This document shows, in pieces, positions 23,601-38,600 of a stretch of DNA of 64,000 nt. How positions within the stretch are numbered: the stretch's first letter is position 1; every line of letters begins with the position of its first letter. The notes under the pieces were generated by a model. The model was not told the DNA's origin, did not search any database, and was given only the letters and a program-made list of their open reading frames with translations. Source of the DNA: Incurvaria masculella (Eukaryota > Arthropoda > Insecta > Lepidoptera > Incurvariidae); NCBI GenBank assembly GCA_946894095.1, contig OX335660.1:13645001-13709000 (forward strand). The letters run 5' to 3'. The translations under genes were made by a program, and so were the position numbers.

Positions 23601-26600
23601 CCATTCCCTACGACTTAAAGTTCTGCAGGAGAGGTTAGTTATTAACTACATAGGTGCCATGCCCGGTCCTTTCTATGAATTCGGATAGACTGGATGGAAT
23701 GCGCGGACATTTTCTCATTGCTGCAAACTATGGTACCAACCCAGGGTAACTTATCCTTACCACCTAGTAAGTTGGGAAGGGGTCCGTTTCCCAACTTACT
23801 AGGTGGTGGATTGGTGACGAAACGTCATCATTCAACTCAGAAAAAGAAATAAAGTCGTGCTTGCACGACGCGGGATTGACACCACAACCTCTCACATAAG
23901 AGGTGAGGAACCGTACCTTGAGCTGCCAACATCGATATAACCTAAAACTTACTAAAAATAACTTATTACTTGACTTATTATAACCTTATATAATTTGGTA
24001 AGTCGATGTCTGCCAACCAATCAAAATGGGCCAATGTCTAGGGCGTCCTGAGGTTCATAAACACTTACTATGGAGCTGTAGTAATTCTTGGTGAACTCCG
24101 CCATATCTCTGTTGAGAGTCATGCCGTAGTCGTAGCGGCACTGGTACGAGTTGTCGCACAGTTCGATGGCTCTCTGCACGTCCAGCGAGCGGTTCTGGAG
24201 GTGAGGGAAGAACTGCGGCTCGCGAATGAAGTTGGGCACGAAGTTGTTGTCCGTGTAGTAAGCGGCCGTGCGACCGAATTCGCGCATGAACAACGCAACG
24301 CCTATGTCCTTCTGCTCGCGATCCGTCAGTTGCCCTGGAATGGTATATATCGTTAGTTATTGAAAACTTGGAATCGTAGGGGTATTCTCGACATGTAGAA
24401 AGTGTAATTGACGTAGCAAATTTACAGAGCGGAATTGTGTGGAACTGGTCCACCTGGGCTACCAAAAAAGAATTTAACATTACAGGTAGGCCATATGCTT
24501 CGTAAAGGTGAGCTTTTTATCACCCGGTATCAAAAAGTAGGTAATGTGGAGGATACATTTCATGTTTTGACAGAGTGTGGGGGATATAAAACATTGAGAG
24601 CTAATCTTATGAGAGTTTTGTGCACCGATAGAATCAACTCGTGTTTTAGATTACATGGAAGACCTTGACAACCCAACTCTGGAGAATTTCGAGAGGTTAT
24701 CCATTTCTTTAAGCAGCCCTAAGAAACTGTAATTGAACGGTATTATTAAATGTAAAAGTCACTATGGGGCTGACATAAATGCATATCGATTAAAGTTCCA
24801 ATAAAACTAATAGATTTAAAAAAAGAGATATATAATTGAAAATTAAGCAAGAGAAGTGCTATGCACATACCTCTTCGAGCAAACGGCCCGATGGTATGAT
24901 TTTTAACACTCGGAAATAAAGCAAAAAAAATACTATGTTGCAACGCTGCCAGTACAATACTTCAATAACGAAAAAGATTCCGGAGAATTGAGAACCTTCT
25001 TTTTTTTTAATTCGGTTAATAGCCTATCGTCCGATTTTGTGAAATTGTAGTTTTTTGAACCCATATTTATAGCACATGCAAAAAGATAACTCATGATTAA
25101 AAATATGTGTTGGAAAGAACAACTGTTACATAAGGACCCCATACCTTTCGTTTTTTAATAGAACTTTTAGATTTATGTAAAAAAAAATCTGAACCTGTCT
25201 ATTTTCTTGAAAACAGCTTAACTTTGTGCAAATTTAATGAATATATTCAGTTAAAAAAGTGACGATATTATTATTATCTTAGGTTGCTTATATCTTTAAC
25301 TGTGACCCCATACCTCGAAACTAGCAAAATTTCAAAATATTTTATTCAAATTAATTAACCAACGTAAATGTCGCGCACGGCGTCCAATTTTCATACAAAC
25401 GTTCATACATATTACGCGCCCAGCGAGCGGGTCGTCAGTCCCGTCCCGACGGAGCTGCCGCGCGGACGTTTCCGACGTGGGGTCTGTGGATATTTCGCTT
25501 GTACTTACGACCTTTCGTTATGAAAAGGATTTCTCATCGGTGTACCGCACAATGTGAAGTCTCGCAAGAAGCGTGCTCTATGTTATTTTACTATAATAGT
25601 ATTGCAAGATAACTTGATTTGAATAGAATTAAAGTTGTCAGTTAAACTTTATCGTTATATATGTGCCTCAATGAGATTGGAAGGTACATTAATATAACAC
25701 CTGAAGGCTTTTTTTTATGTAACTGGGCATAGATTGCTCATACCAATCGACCGTCATTATATTAGCCTAACATACCACATGGGAACTAGGTGCCATGCCA
25801 GAACCTTCCTCATATTGCTCGGCTACATTGAACGGTGTGGAACATACGGACAATTTTCATTGCCGCTTCGACTAACATTCATTCAATGCAATGGTACCCA
25901 CTCGGGCGGGATTGACCCTAATACTTAGTAATAAGGGGACCTACCGTTTTACGTGGAATCCGAACCACGGCTGGCCTCAACGGTGGTAAAATTTAACCCA
26001 CCTAGAACCGAACCGTGCTCGGAGTTGCTTTACCAAGCTTATTGAATCTCAAGGCGTCGCGTCACTGGGCGACCGAATATAGCGACGCTTACAGTTGTTT
26101 TCCTATACGTGTGCTCACGGCGAAGTGTTCGTGAGGCTAGACTGGAGAGGGTGCGCGCAGGGCACGCGGGGTGAGAGGTTTGGAGCCGCGGCTTCCCCGA
26201 ACATTGGATTGTAGCTAGGTTTGCGGCGTGCCGCGTTGTAGCGCTTTTATATTGCAATGATTTCTGTACAAGCCATTTATAGCCTATTTCTTATATCTAT
26301 TATGGTTGCCAACTATTATATTGTATACGAATATATTATTAATATTACCTAATAAGATGTTCAATGTATTTCAAGGTACCTAATATATAAATATATGAAT
26401 ACAATATTTATTAAACATGTCGATACAGAATATTATCACCACCACTTCAGAATGAGGTGTTTATTTTGATAAACTAACAACACAGGGCTATTTATGTATT
26501 TTACCATTTAATATTGCTGTGCATAATAATATATTTTTAAATTTTCTTTAATACTTTATTTCAATAGTGTCAACCGCTAATTTAGTTACTAGTAATTGAA

Positions 26601-29600
26601 ATAGATTATAATTGTGTATATAATTACTGAACCTACTGAAAACTCGAAGGCGTGAAATAGCCGCCGCTAGATAACTATGTCAATAATAATACATGAGAGG
26701 AAATTATAATTTTATTTCTAACAAAGTAAGTGCTGTTTTTATGGATCCGTAAGGTTAGGTTCTATCTAAAACTCTGAAGGCTTATAGTGTAGTAACACAC
26801 CATGTTGCAATGGTGCACGTTGTAATTCAAAACACCACGCTTCGAAACGCGACAAAAAAATAATCCACCCTGCAACCAAACTTCTTTTTATTGCCAGCGC
26901 GCGCACTGACCAAAAAAACCGGTTTAACTGAAACAGAAGAAGTACAATCGGATTGCTTTGTTGCAATGCCGGTGAGCAAAGTAAAAAAAAGACACACAAA
27001 TCCTACAAAAAAGGTAATGAATGTATCACTTTCGATCTCTGCAAATTAAAAAAATTGTAAAGCAGGTACCCTCATCGATATACCTTTCAGTATTTTTAAT
27101 TTTATAAATTAATATCGAAAAATCTCGATCCTCCCACTAAGCTAGCTTATAATACAAAAACTAAATAACCCTTCACATTTTTAGTCAACTCAAAACTAGG
27201 CCGCCGTGCACGACACTTCCGCTCAATTCTGCTCTAGTGCATCCTACTAATATTATAAACGCGAAAGTTTGTAAGTATGCATGGATGTTAGTTACTCTTT
27301 CACGTAAAAACTACTGAATGGATGGACTGATATAGATTATACATCAGAATAACACATAGGCTACAATTTATAAAGATATTGTGTGAATTGTCCAAAATAT
27401 CAAGTAAGCAGGTAACAATTTACCTCCTGCGAGATATTCTGGGGTGCGGTGCCAAAACCGCTAAAGTTACACGTATGTTATGCATGATAGAAATGTTTAT
27501 CTTAAATAGTCCTACAAAAAAGTCCGCCACAGTATACATCAATATCTTATGTGTAAGCCATTATAGCCAAAACAGTGAAACATAACTTCAATAAAAATTG
27601 ATAATTTATTTCAAATGCACATTTGGTAGTAATAAATTGATTCCTAAATGAAAATAGATACTTTTATCCCTTCTGGTATAACATAAAATGTTTGATCATC
27701 CCGACATCAGTCCGAAACGAAATTGACCCGAGCTTAGCCGGGTACCTCAGCTAGTATTACATATTTTTGATTGAACTATCACCGACCCACTTGATCGGAC
27801 TAGGAATAAAAACATAAACGTAAGGAGTTAATTCGTAAGTTATGAACGTAGTTTATTTTAGATGTATTGAAAATGCCAAGGTGTTTGCATAGATAATACA
27901 AATGTGAATTTGTAACATATTTCAAAAGAATAGGCCAGCTGCGTGCCATAAAATATCACGAACTAAAGGCGGCCGGCGCCGGTCGGCAATGTACTTTACT
28001 GCCGTAAAAACGCACGAGACCGAGCTCTGCAACATATTTCTGAAATCAAACCACTCGCTTTCTCCTCGTTTAAAAATATTTTCAATCTTTTAGCGGCTCG
28101 TAGCCTTGTGGCGCGGAAACTGGCCTAGCGTACCAGAGGCCTGGGTTTAATTTCGACATGCACCACTGTCTTTGTCTTTCCGAGTTCGATAAGTGCATTT
28201 CGTCACGAATGCGAGCTGCTCCTTCGTTCGGAATCCATGTAAAACTGTAGGTCCCCTTCCCCTACTAGGTGGTTGGGTTTAAGCCCGCCCGGGTTGTTAC
28301 CATCGCGATGGATGAAATTATGGTCGAAGCGGCAATGAAAAATTGTCCGTGTTTTCCATCCAGTTCAATGTAGCGCTGCTCATAAAGGGAACGTCCTGGA
28401 AAGGCACCTAATTCCTTCGGGAATGTGGTGTATTCATAACGGTAGTTGTGTGACATTAGCCATCCATGTCAGGTCGCATACAAAAAAGTGCACACATTTT
28501 TGCTATGAAATACATATTTCAATGCGCTATTGTGTCTTTTAAAAAAACTTCACAATCACTCTAATAACCCGTTAGGATTCTATGATTCAGATAGACATGG
28601 TAGCATGATTTTACAAAGAAAACGGTTTATATCCAGGCTCACTTGTAATAATCACAAACATGTGGGATTATAACAATGAAATAATACGTAATAATTTTAT
28701 TATATTTAAAAAAATACATAGTCCAAGTCCACCGTGCATCGTGATCCAATGTGCGCCGTGTAAATGTCTTACATTTGTGTGAGTGAGCACGTTGTGTCAA
28801 TGTGTTGGGGCAATATTTTTTTCCCACGGGTGGACGGCGTAGCCTTAAAAAAAAGGAAGAAGACTCGATTGAATACCATGACGGTGGCAAAGTCAAAACT
28901 AAAAAGGCCGCGAGTAGAAAACTTTCCGCATCAAGTATTGAAATTCAAAGTAAAAAGTTAGAATACTGACCTTGTTGTTACCTTAAATAACGTGATGATA
29001 TGTAAATAAAATACTCACAATAGGAAGCGAACTCCTGGTGGGCCGTTCGGAAGTCATTGATGTTCTCTTCGCTCCCGCCCACGATGGTGCCATCCGGTCT
29101 TGTGAAATCGTCTCGGATATCAAACGACCAGTTACCGAACAGTCCTCGCGTTTGGTTCTATGGAGCAAAATGTAAAGTTTGTGAGCACATATGGAATATT
29201 CCAAAATTCATTACTTATGACTCTACATGAACTATGTTTGTAGAGACAATCTAGAAAATTTACGTAACGCTCAAAACTGGATTTGCATACTGTCTATCAA
29301 GTAGGATATTATTACACTCTAAGAAATCTCTCCTCATTCTATGTCCATAACGATCAAGTTACTCACCACATATGTCCACGGCAGGTAGACCCTGGCTGTC
29401 ATGAAGCCTTTATTCTCGACGACTTCCACTCCAGCCCCCGATGAGAACATGATGACGATTTCAGACTGGTTGAGGATGTAGGGCGGTTGGTATACCGTTA
29501 CTCCTGTGAATGAAATCATTATTTTTTTATATTGCCCAGAGTTTTATATCATTCACAATTATTTAGAGCTCTTTTGGGAAACTTTAAAATTATATGTCAG

Positions 29601-32600
29601 CTCTTGATTGAAATAAACATTAAAGACCTAGAACCAATTAATGAGTAACTCACCAGGGAAGTATTGGACTCGAAGAGAGGATCGATCGAAGAAGACTCGT
29701 TTGTTATCAGCGAAGACGTCCAGGCGGTAACGCCACTGCGCATGCTGCGGCCTCAGACGAACCTGGAAGTGTATTATTTAAATTAAACACCAGATATACT
29801 AGCAATCACTGTAGTCAAGGAGAAACAGTTACTCTGTCAAGTGTGGTCACTGTTTCTCTAGATTAAAAAAAAATAAACGATAGAAAAGTCAACACGTCAC
29901 AAAGATTTGTATAAGGTTTATAAATGTATAAATATTCAAGCCTACCTCGACATTGATAGAGTTGTTGGAGGCAGCAGCAATAGAAGTGAGGTGGGTGGCG
30001 TTGACTTGGCCGTAGATGTTGCGAGGCACCTGCTCGAACCTGCCTTGCACGTCCAGCTTCAGTTGCGGGTGGTCAGAACGCACTAGCACGTACTCGCCTG
30101 GAATGATGACAAGTTCAATCATAACAGTGGGCCTGATGACAGATTATTAGCAATTCGGGGCAGTTAGGTTAAGAGCTAAGAGTCTGATGAATTATAAACT
30201 CTGTGCAAACTTACCTTTTCCGTTAAACGTGTACTGTAGGTCGTCGAAGGTGACGATATGTGGGTCCCCAAAGATGCCAGCAACACCTGGTGCTTGGTAC
30301 GCCACACAGTCCTGTGATGGTCTTCGCTCGAACCTGCCAACCGACCCGGGTTATATTATATTGGTGTTTGAAGAATATATGGCTCACGCTTTAGCATGAG
30401 TTTTTCTCCGACGATTTAAACTGATCGCTATGTCAGCTTACATTCTTCAGCTTATAGTTAAGTAATGCATGATACTTAATCCATAAGTTATAATCAATCA
30501 AAATTCAATCATGAGTATCTCTAAATTTTATATACTTTCTAACAATTTTGAGATGAGATAATATTAAACATATCGCCTTTAATAAATAAAATAAACTGTA
30601 TTGATATTTCAAGTATTTACCTGAAGGTCTCGCATCCAACAGCCTGCTCCTCTTGCCAAAGGCAGCACTGGTAGAATGGGATCATGTCATGGAACCAATG
30701 TGACAACGATGGCACCTACGACATAATCAGACAATAAGTTCATATATATTGAAAACCTTTCACAATTTTAGGTGTATTTACATTTATGATTCAAATAAAA
30801 TTTAATAAAACCTATAACTGGATAAAATTTGTTTGTTTTTGTCCACCCCTAGCACCTTGTATGGTTTGTTTACCACCAAAATATCTACCACCATGGATGG
30901 GTTCGTTGAACAACGAACACACCTAAAGCTTTCCCTGTCGCTGATCAGTAGGAAAACAGATTGCTTACCTTATTGGCCTCGTTGTATGGTGTGAAACCGA
31001 GATTGTGGGAACGGTGGGGACGTGAGCCCCACTGCTGGTCGTAGGACATCATGAGGAAGCCATTCTTATCGTAGCAGCACTGCTGACCGGAACCCTCGTA
31101 GCTGAAATACAATTATTAACATTTAAGTGGTCAATAGAGTCAATAAACAAAATAGTATTTATAAGACTATTGGATTCATAAATATCAATGTTAGAGAGCC
31201 AAATGCATATGTATAAAACCCTAACTAAAATAGACGAAAGTTACCTGGGAGTGCCACTGCGAACGCAGTGAACGGCGCCCCAGTGGTACTGACAGGTGGG
31301 GTTGGTGTCCTTGTCACAGGCGGGGTCGGGCAGGAAGCGACCCTTGTCGAGAACCGCATGCTCTAACGTGCAAGGGCATATCGGAACCTGCAAATACAAA
31401 AATGTTATTTGTTGTTGAAGAGAAAACCTTGCGGAACGAAAGGGTTCACATATCAGCGTAAGTAAAGCATCGATGCAGAAAGATTAGATAACAATGTTGC
31501 AGTTCGTAATATAAAGTTTTATTATAGATGATAGGTTATAATTCTGGATGAAAAATGCATTCAAAAACATAGTAACCTCAGCGGCATAGCTCTTGAGGAA
31601 TCGATCAGTTCGAAGCCAGTTGTTGCACATGGTCTGCGACCAGCGTTGTCCATGCAGACGTTCCCATTGTGGAGCAAAGTACCAGCCGAGAGGGATCGGT
31701 CGGCTCCACAGTACTCTGAAACGAAAGGTGAGTCAATTTGGAGTTCCAACAGTTATTAGTGGGTTGTAACATTTTCACTACCAACCAACCAACCAGAAAT
31801 TTGATTAGAAATATTCTTGTTAGTTGGATTTGAATTTAAATTTAATTAAAAGTAGTTTTTAAGAAATCGACTACTCTTATAAATGGGAATGTTATACTCA
31901 CGGCGATATCGAAATATCTCTATAAACTTCAGGCGTCGTCAAATTGATCTGCAGGAATCCAAATTGCATATCATTATGCATAAAATTCTCCCTCAATCTG
32001 TACTGCTGAGGGTTAATGACGTAGGATCCAGTGTTCGCAATGCCGACTTCCAAAACATCTATGAACTCAAGCTGAGGACGAATGGTGGTTTCCTTGTAAC
32101 CCCATACACTGAGTTGGAGATTTACGTTCAGGTTGGTGGTCAAGTTGAACTGATTCCACGTTATTTTAATTTCCGGAGGGTACCGCTGGTGTATAGCGTC
32201 TGTTTCGAAGAATATTTTTTCGGTAGCTGTGGCAGGAGTTTCTGAAATAAGAGAAGAGTAATGTTGTCTAATAATTTGCCAATCATATGGAGAAAAGTAC
32301 TTAAAAGTAAACGTAATACACGATTGATTGATACTTTCTCCCATTTAAACATTCTGTTGATCAATTGGTAAAGACAACTCTTTAAGCTATAAGAACATTT
32401 GATTCGTTTAGTCCTGGGTTAATCTCGGCCTTTTTGATCCATGGTAACGGGATATAAAACTATAGATCCCGTTACCTCCTAGGTGTTAGGGTTAATTCCA
32501 CCTGTACGACCATGGGATGAAAGGTGATCGAATCAGCAATGAAACATTGTCAGTATTTCATCCAGTTAAGGCGGCCCATCCCGCTCATCTCCCCATACAA

Positions 32601-35600
32601 AAGGGGAAAGAAGATCACGCCTATATTTCTTGTCAGAGATCAAAAATTTTGCTCAAAATAGCTTTATTTGATTGAACTAGATGTCTGATGACCGTTGGCA
32701 TTGTAAAATTGTGTTTGGTTTCCAAGTTATAACGTCCGAAAGTTTGGATTTTTCGCGCGTTTTATACAATAACTTTGGAGGTGGATTACGCAATGATAAA
32801 GTAAGAACATCTTAAAAAGATTAGTCATCAGACATAGCTTATTTAATCAAAATGTATAATCTATTTGGTTTTTGTTAGATTTTCGACTACAGCGGTCGTG
32901 GTTTACTTTTAGCTATAAGTCGTTTTGAAATAAAAAAATTCGTAAATCTTACCAAATCATACACTATGCACATTGTCTTTTTTGTGGACAGGTTGCATCT
33001 TCCTCATCACGGAGCCTGTCTTATTCTTAGAAACAGAGAAGGTCCCAGAGCGCAACAGCACGGTTTTGTACCGTGCCTGCAAATGAGTTGAGGCCGCCGG
33101 GTTGGGCCACCAGCTTGTGCTTATAAAGGTAAGGTCCAGGAATTGTACATAATGCCAATCTAATGGAAAACTGCATCCTGTTTACTTCCTTTATTGCGCT
33201 CGCAATTACTTACTGTGATGTTATAGCAAAGGCAGTTGCTAACATCTACAAACACTGACAGGGACTATCTGCGAAAGATACGCGAACGAAGTATAGAAAA
33301 CTTACCGACAAAGAACTTCCCCTTCCACTTATAGGGCTCATTGTTGATGGCGACCTCGAACCGCGCGTAGCCGTTGTGCCAGAAGCGTGGCTGCACGCAG
33401 ATGGCTCTGTTGATGTCGACCACGGCGCCGACGACGGACTCGGTGTCGAAGCGGCACGTGATGCGGTCGGTGAGCTCGAAGCAAGGGCCGGTGATATTGA
33501 CGATTGTACCGCCGAGCATGTTGCCGCTCTCGGGAGCGAACATCAGCGGCAGGTTGGCGCCGTCTGTTGGAGGTACATTTTGTGATGATTTCGTTTATGC
33601 AATCAGAGAAATTTGTGATTTTCGAAACCTTCTGAAGTAAAGAAACATTTCACATTAATTTAAGGTCCTACAACGACCAAGCAATTGGATACTAAAAATA
33701 TTCAGAAATATAGACATTGACAGAATTTGTTTGGACATTCGTCCGAAGTTAATAGAAATATAAAATATATCAATGGTATTTCATTCTAATAATCTCTGTT
33801 GTACTAACTTTTATGATTCGAAAAAATAATATATACTTGCATGTTTCGTATCAACTAGAATTAGCAAAGTGGATCCCATAATGCATCTCAATGCTCAATT
33901 CGCCAAATTCATATTCACATTTAGGAAAAATACGTTTTATGGTTGATTGTAGTATTATGGATCAGTAAAGTTAACTGAAACATCAAGTGCTCTAGCTCAT
34001 GCAATGACCTCTTCTTGAGATGTGTTTCGAAAATATGGAACTAGATTGTCTAAAAGAGCTGGAACCCACCGATGTCCTTGTTGCAGGTGCCCATGAGGAT
34101 CTTCTCGTCTATGCGGAAGGCGTGTCGGCCCGGGAAGCCGTTGGCCCACCCCCGGGCCGTAAGGTCTCGCAACACAGACGCCTGCGAATACGGCTTGTAT
34201 TCGTAGCTCTGCGTGCCGTTCCCTGCGTTGAACCCGATCTGGAACGAAGAACATATCCATACATACCAACTCACCGCTTCCACGGAGGGGTAGGCCACGA
34301 TGATAGAGAGCCACATTTATTATTTAAACTCTTTCTCTTTTATTTAAACTTCTTGTCTGGAAGTCAAACTGAACAACGTTAACAATGTTTGAAAACTTAA
34401 TGCTACGGGTACGCGCATAGCCTTCCTTCTTGACAACGAGCTGATGGATCGAAATTTCGAGAGAAAACGAAACGTCGAAACGTTTCGAAACGTCGGAGAA
34501 AGTCTCTTCCCGCCGCGTGAAAAGGCTATAAGTTTTCAACCGCGGTAATCTAAAAAGAGTTAAGTATAAATTGCATGACGTCACAAACTTAGATACGCGG
34601 ATACGAATAACAGCAAAGAAGAACCCTCAAAGACACTGATTCGACGTAAATTCCCTTTATTTTGTCACCCATTCGCTCAACATGTCATCTTCTTGATTCT
34701 CGTCACTACATCTATTTTTAATTGTAAATTCATTCATTTCAAAGTATTAAGTAACTACATTTGTATTCTCGTTAACACATTAGTAAATAGAGTAGAATTT
34801 CCTAGATGCCAAAGTTTCAATGCTTAAATCAGAAAAGACACTCACGTAAGCGGGTACTCCACCCTCTCCCCCAGTGGTGTCGCCACCGGCCTCCGTGTGC
34901 GAGCTCCAGTTGATCTCTACGTAGTTGAAGATGGCATACGTGAACACCTCGTCGGTCGCCAGAACCATTTGGAAACTGTTCGTCTGTAAAGAAAAACGTA
35001 AAAATAAACTTCATCCTGGGTGCCATTTCGGGGCCCCAAGAATAGAACATTATCTGCCTCGGGGCTCTCCAGACATTTACTAATGTCGACCTCGGTTCGT
35101 CAATTATGTTTGTAGGAACACATTACGAGTGGCAAGCTGCTGTCACATTTATAGGTATCTCTAAAATGGATTATTCATTATTCAAAGATGATATAAGCAG
35201 TAATATAGTGAATCATTCTGCTGTCCTTATTTTTAAGCATAATAAAACAAGATGAAAGAACATTAATCGGATGTATGGGAATTCTATAGGTACCTGGGGC
35301 TCGCACCTGTTTATCAAAATGTATGTAAAGGGTGTTTACGAACCCTGAACAGCGAGTTGTCGATGCCACCAGCGAAGCTCATGTTCTTCCACGTCACCGT
35401 GACCGCGTGCTTCGGGAAGAAGTTGTCCGCTCCTATGACTCCCTCCCTGATGTCCCACTTGAGCCGCTCGCGCATCTCAACGCCCAGCTGATCTGTGCGT
35501 GCCTGTAGGAAAAACAAAAAGTAGATGAGCATTTGGTAATCCTTAGTAATCCTCTCTCGACAAACAAATTTCGGAAGTCAACAATCACAACTTCGCATCA

Positions 35601-38600
35601 AATCGGATCCAAGAAAATTGGGAAAATGATGCAACCCAAAGCAATTGCCAAATTAGAGTTTGTATTATGATTTTATCCTTCTAAGGCAATACCAAATCCA
35701 TACATGTCAAATCATCAAATTAAAACATGGCACGTTTATCTCCGTATGACATGTGTGAGACAGTGTTGCTAACGGGTCTCTGGTTAAAAGGTGTGCGTAT
35801 TTACTTAAAATAAAGTATGTTAATGAAATCACAAGACACAACTATAGCAGACCCATTTAATTCCTTCTAACGACAACTAGTAAAACTACTACAGCCATTG
35901 CCGCAGGTTGACGAAAACTGGGACTACCCGAAGATATATATTAATTGAAGATTATTTAAACAAATCGCAGATGAGACCACCAGCACCTCTAACCACGAAT
36001 CTACGCTACTATATGAAACATCAGTCGTCCTGGAGGGATTTAAAGAGGTTTTCCAAACGATGTGCTCTGAGATGAAGTCAAACGAATTCAAATCAGGGCA
36101 TATTCAATAACAATAAGTCTTCGATTTAAAAACTTATCTTCCAGAAACACTCGATGGAAAACAATTCTGAAGGGATTTCGACACATTACAAACCACACCA
36201 ACTTTACTCACATTCAAATCGCGGTCCATCCTGAAGTAGACGCCGGGCCTCCTCTGGTCGGGGTCCTCGGGCCGCTGGGAGCCGATGCGGCACTTGCTGA
36301 AGAAGATGCCGATGAAGGAGGGATCGTTGATGGTGGGCCAGTCGCGGATGGGAAAGGAGAGCGGGTACGTGTAGTGGTCCGGCGGGTCGCTGAACTGGAC
36401 GTAGCCGTGCATGGAGATCTGTAAATTAATTCATATGCTCATAAGCATTAAGTTTTCTAAAGAAAATGAGCCAAGCACCATCGGAGAAGCGAGCATGTAA
36501 GAACGGGAATAGCGATCGAAACCCCTTCGTACGGCGGCAGCGTATCCACGAGTTATTGGAAAACTTCTATCTGTAGTTATTTCGCTTAAGAATTCAAGAC
36601 GCGCACGTCGAACGTGCGTTGCACGTGCGTAGCGTCCCTTGAAGTTCTTATGTGTGCTTACGTTGGAACATTAGAAAATCAGTAGTAAGCAAATTCCTAA
36701 GCGGACTGAACTCATACGATTGAGTTTCGGTTGCTACACCCGTCCTTTCATGTTCGCTAATCGGGAATGAATATCTCGTGTATTGAGTAATGGAATCTTT
36801 AAATAAAATATTTAAGAAAATTAAATGAGCTATTTTAATTCAGTAAGGAAACCCAAAAGAAAACAGACCATTTCGTCGATTTCTATCAAATATATACACA
36901 GGAAAGAGAAGGAATTCCTAAGTCTCTTCTACTCTATGGTTTGCGTCAATATGAGTCACTTTAAGAAGTGATGTTAAAATATTTGTAAAATTTGTGTAGA
37001 TGGGGTATCAGCCATCCATGATTAGTTATAAAAGCTTGCCCAAATACAAACATTGTAATTAGAAGTGATTAATTAAGTTACTAAGAGCACTCACCCTTGT
37101 GTAATTGAATCTGAACCCAAAGAACGGCAGCTGAAAGTTGAAGTTCTTGTGTATCTGCGGCGAGGAAGCCTGGATATCTCTCTGGTAGTCCCCGAGGTTC
37201 TCATCGCCGCCCTGGTCGTAGAACCAGTACAGGAAGTTCCCTCTGATCATCGCCAGGCGCTGAGCGGTGATGATGTAGGGCTGCCCGTTGTTCTGGTAAG
37301 TCGTCGAAGGGAGAACCCTTCCATCGATGTGTTCTGGGGAAGATATCATTCCATAATTATGCAAACACATACACAACACACACGTTCGTCGCCTTTGCTG
37401 TAGATACTCTCGGAGTTTGGAGCCCAGATGCCAAAAAGCTAGATGAAAAGCTTAGTAGCTCATGGAGGTTACTAGGGACAAACGTCTAGCCTAGCCTTTC
37501 AGCGGGAGAACATGGTGTCCGTCATCGGCACAATGCCTTGCAATCCTGCCCTAAGAAAATTGGACTTAGAAAAATATATTGGTGAGTGTCTGGTGGACCA
37601 GTCCTGGTCTCATCCACTGCAGCTTCCTAAGATCTTGCCGGACGATTCCGGCAGATCTGTGTTGTCATCGGAACAATGTCAATTGCGCCGATGATGGAGG
37701 AATATTTTTATTTGTAGTTCGGTTTAATTCCTTTTTTTTTTCAGTTAATGCAATGTTATTCACTTTGCATTACTCAATACATAAATTATTCTATAATTTA
37801 TAACAGCGATATCTTTGCAATGTTTAATATACAGCGTTATTTTATAAATACCGCCACCGCTTTAGGGGGAAATATCTAAATCGGTGGGATGTATCTAAAT
37901 CGAAAACAAATCAACTTCCTTTATTTAAAATATTGAAATAAAAAAAACACTTTAGCACAGTCATGAATGAGCTTCTTCGCCAACAGCTGGAGCTGCCGTG
38001 GCCGAACCTGAAGCGATGGAAGTGCAAAGACCTATTAAAGGAATTTGAATGTGTCGTTTTCGCGGGAGAAACGCTCCGGCCGTGAAGCGGAGATGCGGCC
38101 TTGATGCTTGGAGCCAGGTGCCTTTCTCGGAGTGGCTGAAACGGGTTCCCTACAATTAGGGGTTAGCTAAAAATAACTTGGCACCAGTTGTTGCCAAGTA
38201 ATTTTAGTATTTCTAACACATGTTTTTATGTAACTGGACTAATACTACACTTACTGACATGCTTTTAGGATACGACATGAGCATGGATGCTGAACTAAAT
38301 GGAAAACATTGACAATTTTTCATTGCCGCATCGACCGTTTTGCCTCCAATGCGGAGGGGCAAACCAGAATATTCGTCCAGAATATTCGATACTTCAATGA
38401 ACAGCAGATAAGCACAGGATCTATCTAGGTAACATATTTGTATTGTAATCACATATTGCATTAATGACGTTGATGCCTATGGACCGATCAAAAGTATAAA
38501 ATCGATTCCTTTGTTATTTTCTCCCATTTGAGGCTTCCTAAGGTGCCTTCAACCTTCCTTCGAGTAGATCGAAAACCCGCGATAGCTTATCGCTGGTTTC

